Shown here piece by piece: positions 59,693 through 64,000 of a DNA stretch of 64,000 nucleotides (the stretch's first letter is position 1; each line of letters starts with the position of its first letter). The stretch comes from Roseococcus pinisoli (GTDB lineage Bacteria; Pseudomonadota; Alphaproteobacteria; Acetobacterales; Acetobacteraceae). The translations under genes were made by a program, and so were the position numbers. Location of the stretch: assembly GCF_018413645.1 (NCBI RefSeq), contig NZ_JAHCDA010000001.1:1712911-1776910 (forward strand), given 5' to 3'. A model generated the notes under the pieces. It was given only the letters and a program-made list of their open reading frames with translations. It searched no databases and had not been told where the DNA came from.

Positions 59693-59929
59693 GTCGGAAG
59701 GCTCCTGCCCGGCTCGAAGCCTGGGCCTGCGGGGATGGAAGGCTGGGAAGCGGCATTCATCTGCCGACATCGCTCAATCCCGCGCCGCGCCGCACACCGC
59801 CACATCGCCCTCTCCTCGACTTACAGCCAGGTTACCAACTGACCATAAATCGAGAAAGACGATAAGAAAAGGTGCTTTATGAAATCAGCGTAGTTTTACG
59901 ATTCTATCTCCGGGTGACCCTTGCGATAA

Positions 59930-61519
59930 TCACGTCTGGCGCTGGACGTTCAGCGGCAATGTTCCGCCGGGACGGCCGAGCCGGAGGCTGCGGCGATAGG
60001 CGCTGTCGAGGAAGTACTGGCCCAGCGGCCAGTAGGGCAGGTCCTCGAAGAAGCGGGTCTGGATCTCGCGGCCGATGCGCCGCTGCGCCTCCACGTCCGG
60101 CGCCTCGAACCACGCATCGCGCAGCTCCTCGAGGCGCGGGCTGGTGGGCCAGCCGAACCAGGCATCGTCGCCATTGCCGCGCAGCAGGGGATGGCCGCCC
60201 GGATTGGTCAGGTCCTCGCCCCCGAAGGCGACAATGACCGCATTCCATCCGCCCTGCGCGGGAGGGGCCTTGCTGCCCCGGCGCTGGAGCATGGTGCCCC
60301 AGTCGGAGGTCGCGTCGACGGCATCGAGGCCGATCTTCTTCATGAGGTCGATGGCGACGAGGGTGAGCGCGCTGTTGTTCACCTGGTCGGCCGGGTTGAG
60401 CGCCACGACGCGCGCCCCCGCCTTACCGGCCGCCGCGATGGCCGCCCGGGCGCGGCCCAGGTCGCGCGGGCCGCGCAGCGCTTCCAGACCGGCATCCGAC
60501 GCCAGGGTCGAGCCGGGCGTGAAGCAGCCCACGCCGTCGCGCCACCGGGCACGGTCCGTCCCCATGATGGCGGACATGAACTCCGCCTGGTCCAGCGCCG
60601 GCAGCAGCGCGCGCCGGACCGCCGGGTCGTCGAAGGGCGGGTGGAGATGGTTGGGCCGCAGCATGGAGAGGGTGCCGGTCGTCTCAAGCCGCTCGACCAC
60701 CACCTCCCGCCGTCGCGCCAGGAGGTCCCGCAGGTCGGGCGCCACGCGCTCCCACCAATCCACCTCGCCGGCCTGCAGGGCCGCCGCCGCCGTCGAGGGA
60801 TCCATGATGATGCGCCATTCCAGGCGCTCGAAATGCGCGAGCTTGGGGCCCGCCGTCCCGCCCGGGGTGCCGACGGGCGTCGGGCTGTAGCGGTCGTATC
60901 GGCGATAGACGAGCTGCGCGCCCGACAGCCGCTCCTCCGCGACGAAGCGATAGGGGCCGGAGCCCACCACCTCGGTCAGCGGTGTCGTCGGCGGCGTGAC
61001 GGCGAAGCGCTCGGGCATGATGAAGCAGGGGTAGGAGGAGGTCTTGCCGAGCGCGTCCAGCATCGCGCCGAAGGGCCGCCGCAGCCGCAGGGCGAAGCGC
61101 CGGTCGTCCAGGACCCGGATCTCCTCGAGCCGGGCCTGCAGAGTCTGGCCGTGCGTGTCGCGCGCCATCCAGCGGCGGAGGGAGGCGACCGCGTCCACGG
61201 CGCGGATCTTTTCGCCGTCATGGAAGGTCGGGCCGTCGCGCAGGGTGAAGATCCAGCGCAGGCCGCCCTCCTCCACGACATGGCCTTCCGCGAGCTGCGG
61301 CTGCGGCAGGAAGGAGGCGTCGAGGCCGTAGAGCGTGTCCCAGCACAGATGCGCGTGGTTGCGCACGGCGTAGGAGGTGGTGGAGAGCGGGTCCAGGCTC
61401 GTCACATCCGCCTGCGGGATGTAGCGCAGCGTATGCGCAGCGGCGCCCTGCGCCAGGGCCGGCCCGGCGAGGAGCGGCAGCGCACCGGCGCTGCCGAGGA
61501 GGGTGCGGCGGCCGATCAT
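59930..61519 (-). CDS. oligopeptide-type ABC transporter substrate-binding protein, copy 2
   Basis: 529 residues, family 5. MIGRRTLLGSAGALPLLAGPALA is a Tat-type or Sec signal. RYIPQADVTSLDPLSTTSYAV and WIFTLRDGPTFHDGEKIRAVDAV are the family landmarks. Its ATG overlaps the stop of the upstream gene (ATGA), so both binding proteins are made together. No permease or ATPase gene is adjacent. It resembles the binding protein at 48412 in layout (short acidic hinge, RDLLARRREVVV), so they may share a permease elsewhere. Confidence 0.85.
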   Translation of the reverse strand: MIGRRTLLGSAGALPLLAGPALAQGAAAHTLRYIPQADVTSLDPLSTTSYAVRNHAHLCWDTLYGLDASFLPQPQLAEGHVVEEGGLRWIFTLRDGPTFHDGEKIRAVDAVASLRRWMARDTHGQTLQARLEEIRVLDDRRFALRLRRPFGAMLDALGKTSSYPCFIMPERFAVTPPTTPLTEVVGSGPYRFVAEERLSGAQLVYRRYDRYSPTPVGTPGGTAGPKLAHFERLEWRIIMDPSTAAAALQAGEVDWWERVAPDLRDLLARRREVVVERLETTGTLSMLRPNHLHPPFDDPAVRRALLPALDQAEFMSAIMGTDRARWRDGVGCFTPGSTLASDAGLEALRGPRDLGRARAAIAAAGKAGARVVALNPADQVNNSALTLVAIDLMKKIGLDAVDATSDWGTMLQRRGSKAPPAQGGWNAVIVAFGGEDLTNPGGHPLLRGNGDDAWFGWPTSPRLEELRDAWFEAPDVEAQRRIGREIQTRFFEDLPYWPLGQYFLDSAYRRSLRLGRPGGTLPLNVQRQT

Positions 61520-63114
61520 GGCGCGCGCCGCACGGCGGTGGCGAGCGTCTGCTCATCAGCCCGCGCCTCGTATTGCAGGCCGCGGCGCACCGCCCAGGCG
61601 TTCCGCAGCAGGAAGAGCGGCACGATGCCGAGGTCGTCGGTCTCCACCTTCACGGCCTGGCGCAGCAGCGCCTCGCGCTGCGCGTCGTCGATCGTGGTGA
61701 CCGCGCGCTCCGTCAGCGCATCGAGCTGCGGATTGCTGTAGCGGCTGAAGTTGGGCGAGCCCCAGCCGCGCTCGCGGTTGAAGGTGCCGACGACGTTGCG
61801 CAGCAGGTAGGAGGCCTCGCCGGTCGAACTGCCCCAGCCGCCCAGCCGGAAGCCGAAATCCTGGCGCGGCCCGCGGCTCAGATAGGTCGCCCAGGGGAGG
61901 GATTCGATCTCCGTGCGCACGCCGACGCGCGTCCAGAACTGCGCCACGGCCTGGGCGGTGGCGGCGTCGCCGGGATAGCGGTCGTTCGGCGTGCTGAGCG
62001 TCAGGCGGAAGCCCTGCGGGAAGCCGGCCTCGGCCAGCAGGCGCCGGGCCTCGGTGGGGTCGAAGGCGGGAACGCCGACCTCGGGATTGTAGGAAAAGCT
62101 GCCCTCCGGCAGCCATTGCCCGGTGGGGACGGCGGTGCCCTGCATGACGCGCTCGGCCAAGGCGCGGCGGTCGATGGCAATGGACAGGGCCCGGCGCACC
62201 CGCACGTCCTGGAACGGGTTGCTCGCCAGCCGCTGGCCGTTGTTGTCGGTGACGCCGGGTACGTCGCCGCCCTGGCGGGAGAAGTCGGGCTGCAGGTAGA
62301 TCAGCCGCACGCCGGTGATCTCGGAGATGGTCAGCCGCGGATCCCGCCGCAGCCGCGGCAGGTCGGCGCTCGGCACCTGGTCGATCACGTCCACGTCGCC
62401 CGCCAGGACGGCGGCGCTGCGCGAGCCGTCATTGGCCATGAAGCGGAAGTTCACGCGGGACCAGGGCTGGGCCGGACCCCACCAGGCGTCGTTGCGCTCG
62501 AAGACCGCGCCCTCGCCCGGGCGGTAGCTCACGAAGCGATAGGGGCCGGTGCCGATGGCGGCGCGGCCGCTGTTGTAGTCGGGCGGATTGGCGTCCGTCC
62601 CGACATGGCGGGAGATGATCTGCACCGAGGCGAGGTCGTTCGGCAGGAGCGGGCTGGGGCGCGCGGTGTGGAAGCGCACCGTTCGCGCATCCACGACCTC
62701 GACGCGCGTGATCGCCCGCACCGCGCCGCCGAAGCCGCCCGGGCTGCCCTGCACGTTCGGGACACGGCTGATGGTGAAGGCGATGTCGTCGCCCGTCAGC
62801 GGCTGGCCGTCATGCCAGGTGACGTTGGGGCGCAGGCGAAATTCCCAGATCGTGTCCTCGACGGCCGTCCAGCTCTCGGCCAGCGCCGGCGTCAGCCGCG
62901 CCTGCGTGTCGCGATCCACCAGCGTGTCGAAGATGTGGTGGGTGAGGGCGAAATTCGACGTCGTATTGGAGAAGTGCGGATCGGCCGAGTTGACCGGGGT
63001 GGCGAGGCCGACGGTCAGCGTCTGCGCCATCGTCGCCGCCGGCGCGAGGGCGAGGCCGAGCAGCGCCGCGGCCAGGCGCGCGCGGTGGCCCCGGGAGGAA
63101 AGGAGATGGCGCAT
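61516..63114 (-). CDS. oligopeptide-type ABC transporter substrate-binding protein, copy 3
   Basis: 532 residues from ATG 63114. A Sec signal (RLAAALLGLALAPAATMA) is cleaved before QTLTVGLATPVNSADPHF. TIWEFRLRPNVTWHDGQPLTGDDIAFTI is the family core. Compared with its downstream partner it is different in sequence, so the pair probably binds different ligands or has diverged long ago. The first gene of a two-gene transcript, with no transporter membrane genes on either side within the window. Confidence 0.85.
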   Translation of the reverse strand: MRHLLSSRGHRARLAAALLGLALAPAATMAQTLTVGLATPVNSADPHFSNTTSNFALTHHIFDTLVDRDTQARLTPALAESWTAVEDTIWEFRLRPNVTWHDGQPLTGDDIAFTISRVPNVQGSPGGFGGAVRAITRVEVVDARTVRFHTARPSPLLPNDLASVQIISRHVGTDANPPDYNSGRAAIGTGPYRFVSYRPGEGAVFERNDAWWGPAQPWSRVNFRFMANDGSRSAAVLAGDVDVIDQVPSADLPRLRRDPRLTISEITGVRLIYLQPDFSRQGGDVPGVTDNNGQRLASNPFQDVRVRRALSIAIDRRALAERVMQGTAVPTGQWLPEGSFSYNPEVGVPAFDPTEARRLLAEAGFPQGFRLTLSTPNDRYPGDAATAQAVAQFWTRVGVRTEIESLPWATYLSRGPRQDFGFRLGGWGSSTGEASYLLRNVVGTFNRERGWGSPNFSRYSNPQLDALTERAVTTIDDAQREALLRQAVKVETDDLGIVPLFLLRNAWAVRRGLQYEARADEQTLATAVRRAP

Positions 63115-63259
63115 GGGGTGGGGACCTTGTTGTCGCATCGAAGGGGAGCCTTGAAGCAAGGACGCCGCGCGTCCAGCCCAGGCATGGCATGGGTCGGATG
63201 CGCGGCGGGAGGAGGGTGACCCGGCCCCGTAGTTCAGGGCGAGCGGAATTGGGCGGGCG

Positions 63260-63496
63260 TCAGGCCGCCTGCTGCTGTCCTTGCGGCCGGCCCTGCCGCC
63301 AGGCGGGCGTGCTGGTCGGGTGGTTGCGGCGCAGATAGTTGCGCGCGGCGCGCTCGACGGCCTCGACGCTCGGGAAGTTCACGCGGTCGAGCTCCTCGAG
63401 GCGGGTGTCGATGGCGAGCAGGAACCAGCCGGAATCGCCCAGGGCCGCGGCCGCGACGAGGACGCCATTATCGGTGATGGGGTGGGAAAGGCGCAT
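63260..63496 (-). CDS. small uncharacterised protein (78 aa)
   Basis: MRLSHPITDNGVLVAAAALGD opens a short alpha/beta-looking protein with RVNFPSVEAVERAARNYLRR and a polar Gln-rich tail. GGAGG lies upstream of the ATG. No family recognised. Third-position GC is high and the frame is open, so it is probably real but could be spurious. Confidence 0.5.
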   Translation of the reverse strand: MRLSHPITDNGVLVAAAALGDSGWFLLAIDTRLEELDRVNFPSVEAVERAARNYLRRNHPTSTPAWRQGRPQGQQQAA

Positions 63497-63818
63497 GTGA
63501 TCCTCCAGCGCCGCGAAGGCGGCGGTTGGACAGGTTCGATGAAGGAGGAAGGGTGGTCGGCTCAGCCGCGGCGACAGCGCGGACAGGGCATCCTGTTCGT
63601 CATCGGGATCATCCGGGCGCTAGGGCGACCGAGGCGGGGCATATCCATTTCCCTATCAACTCAGGATCCAGGCGGGGCCGCCTGATGAGTGGCAGCCCCA
63701 TAAATGCGCATGGAATGCGGCGCCTCGTCAATGGAATTTTTCGCTCAGAAAAGTGAATTAAGAAAACAACATTCACGTCAGGTGATTGGTGGGTGGGGTG
63801 CCAAGGGGAAGCGCGCCC
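63497..63818. other. intergenic stretch without recognised gene
   Basis: GC-rich at its left side, then an AT-rich pocket at about 63735-63775 that may hold a promoter. I see no gene, tRNA or clear terminator in it. Confidence 0.5.
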
Positions 63819-63890
63819 TCAGCGTCCTGGCTTGTAGATGCGGTCGAAGATGCCGCCATCGCTGAAATGGACGCGCTGGTCGCCGGCGGC
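63819..63890 (-). CDS. C-terminal end of an unidentified gene, broken by the contig end
   Basis: On the minus strand the last ~22 codons before a TGA at 63819-63821 read as a normal protein tail (VHFSDGGIFDRIYKPG). Upstream the sequence turns into homopolymer runs, so the rest is lost. The product cannot be named from this. Confidence 0.45.
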   Translation of the reverse strand, partial: AAGDQRVHFSDGGIFDRIYKPGR

Positions 63891-64000
63891 GGGCCCCCCC
63901 CCCCCCCCCCCCGCGGGGGGGGGGGGGGGGCCCGCCCCCCCCCCGGGGGGCGGGGGGGGTGGAGCCGGGGTGGGGGGGGGAGGTTGAACAAAAACCCGGG
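63891..64000. other. low-complexity C/G homopolymer stretch, probable sequencing or assembly artefact
   Basis: From 63894 the bases are almost only C and G in long runs (19 C, 18 G and similar), ending in a short mixed tail. This resembles a decayed contig end rather than natural sequence. Any frame drawn through it is meaningless. Confidence 0.85.

Noticed and set aside
63773..63991. minus-strand proline/glycine-rich frame at the window end
   Set aside because: It lies mostly in homopolymer C/G runs and would be an artefact; the real gene tail is in another frame ending at 63819.

Overview
The window is about 70% GC and carries several markers of Alphaproteobacteria: an NDUFA12-type complex I subunit, DUF2155 and DUF3126 proteins, an lrp/trxB/lysR block with an adjacent AbcR-like small RNA, and the dnaG-rpoD pair next to yqeY and carA. 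The best guess is an acetic-acid-bacteria relative of the Roseomonas type (Acetobacteraceae); this is inferred from gene content, not from a marker tree. It is ordinary chromosome. I see no insertion sequence, prophage, CRISPR array or plasmid gene. The last ~110 bases are homopolymer C/G runs that look like a degraded contig end.

Layout. 1-4516 (+): an amino-acid/peptide catabolic cluster with the end of a threonine-synthase-like PLP enzyme, an M81 (MlrC) metallopeptidase, a DSD1/D-threonine-aldolase-type enzyme and a two-gene iron-sulfur module. 4535-6205 (-): a membrane diguanylate cyclase. 6422-9090: sRNA, LysR (LsrB/VtlR type) and thioredoxin reductase on the minus strand, with lrp divergent. 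9240-18699 (-): a long pyrimidine/arginine run in the order carA, SDR, small secreted protein, two LysE exporters, two tiny membrane proteins, carB, greA, threonine dehydratase, so carA and carB are about 3 kb apart. 18795-27890: yqeY, DUF3126, a small lipoprotein, a MarR-like regulator with cydAB and DUF2459, then dnaG-rpoD-GNAT. 28317-31351: a CAU tRNA, soluble pyrophosphatase and a divergent membrane proton pyrophosphatase. 31564-38133: OmpA porin, DsbD-like reductase, redoxin, EttA and a GNAT enzyme. 38149-44443 (-): a nuclease-like/DUF2075 helicase-like protein, DMT permease, COG3146 acyltransferase-like protein, RidA and a shrunken class II ribonucleotide reductase relative. 44581-46079 (+): NDUFA12, MlaD, a 70-aa protein and DUF2155. 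46107-51051 (-): alkylhydroperoxidase-like protein, CMD protein, luciferase-like monooxygenase and oligopeptide-type binding protein, a recurrent cluster, plus a class IV aminotransferase. 51156-57470: AraC/GlxA regulator, hydroxyacid dehydrogenase, two MFS permeases and an FAD/NAD(P)-binding protein. 57561-59692 (-): thiosulfate importer (YeeE) plus Tat-exported rhodanese. 59930-63114 (-): two coupled oligopeptide-type binding proteins without permeases.

The most interesting signals are: (i) CarA carries an N-terminal Cro/YdaS-like helix-turn-helix module, and its promoter holds two GGGAA/TTCCC palindromes, suggesting a self-regulating biosynthetic enzyme; (ii) a catalytically dead-looking, internally shrunken NrdJ paralogue has a good match to an NrdR box upstream; (iii) an AbcR/alpha-r15-like sRNA next to the LysR gene has two UCUCCC anti-Shine-Dalgarno motifs; (iv) a two-hairpin intergenic repeat occurs twice directly after stop codons, with stem changes that keep pairing. 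All functional statements rest on reading motifs and family knowledge; no searches were run.
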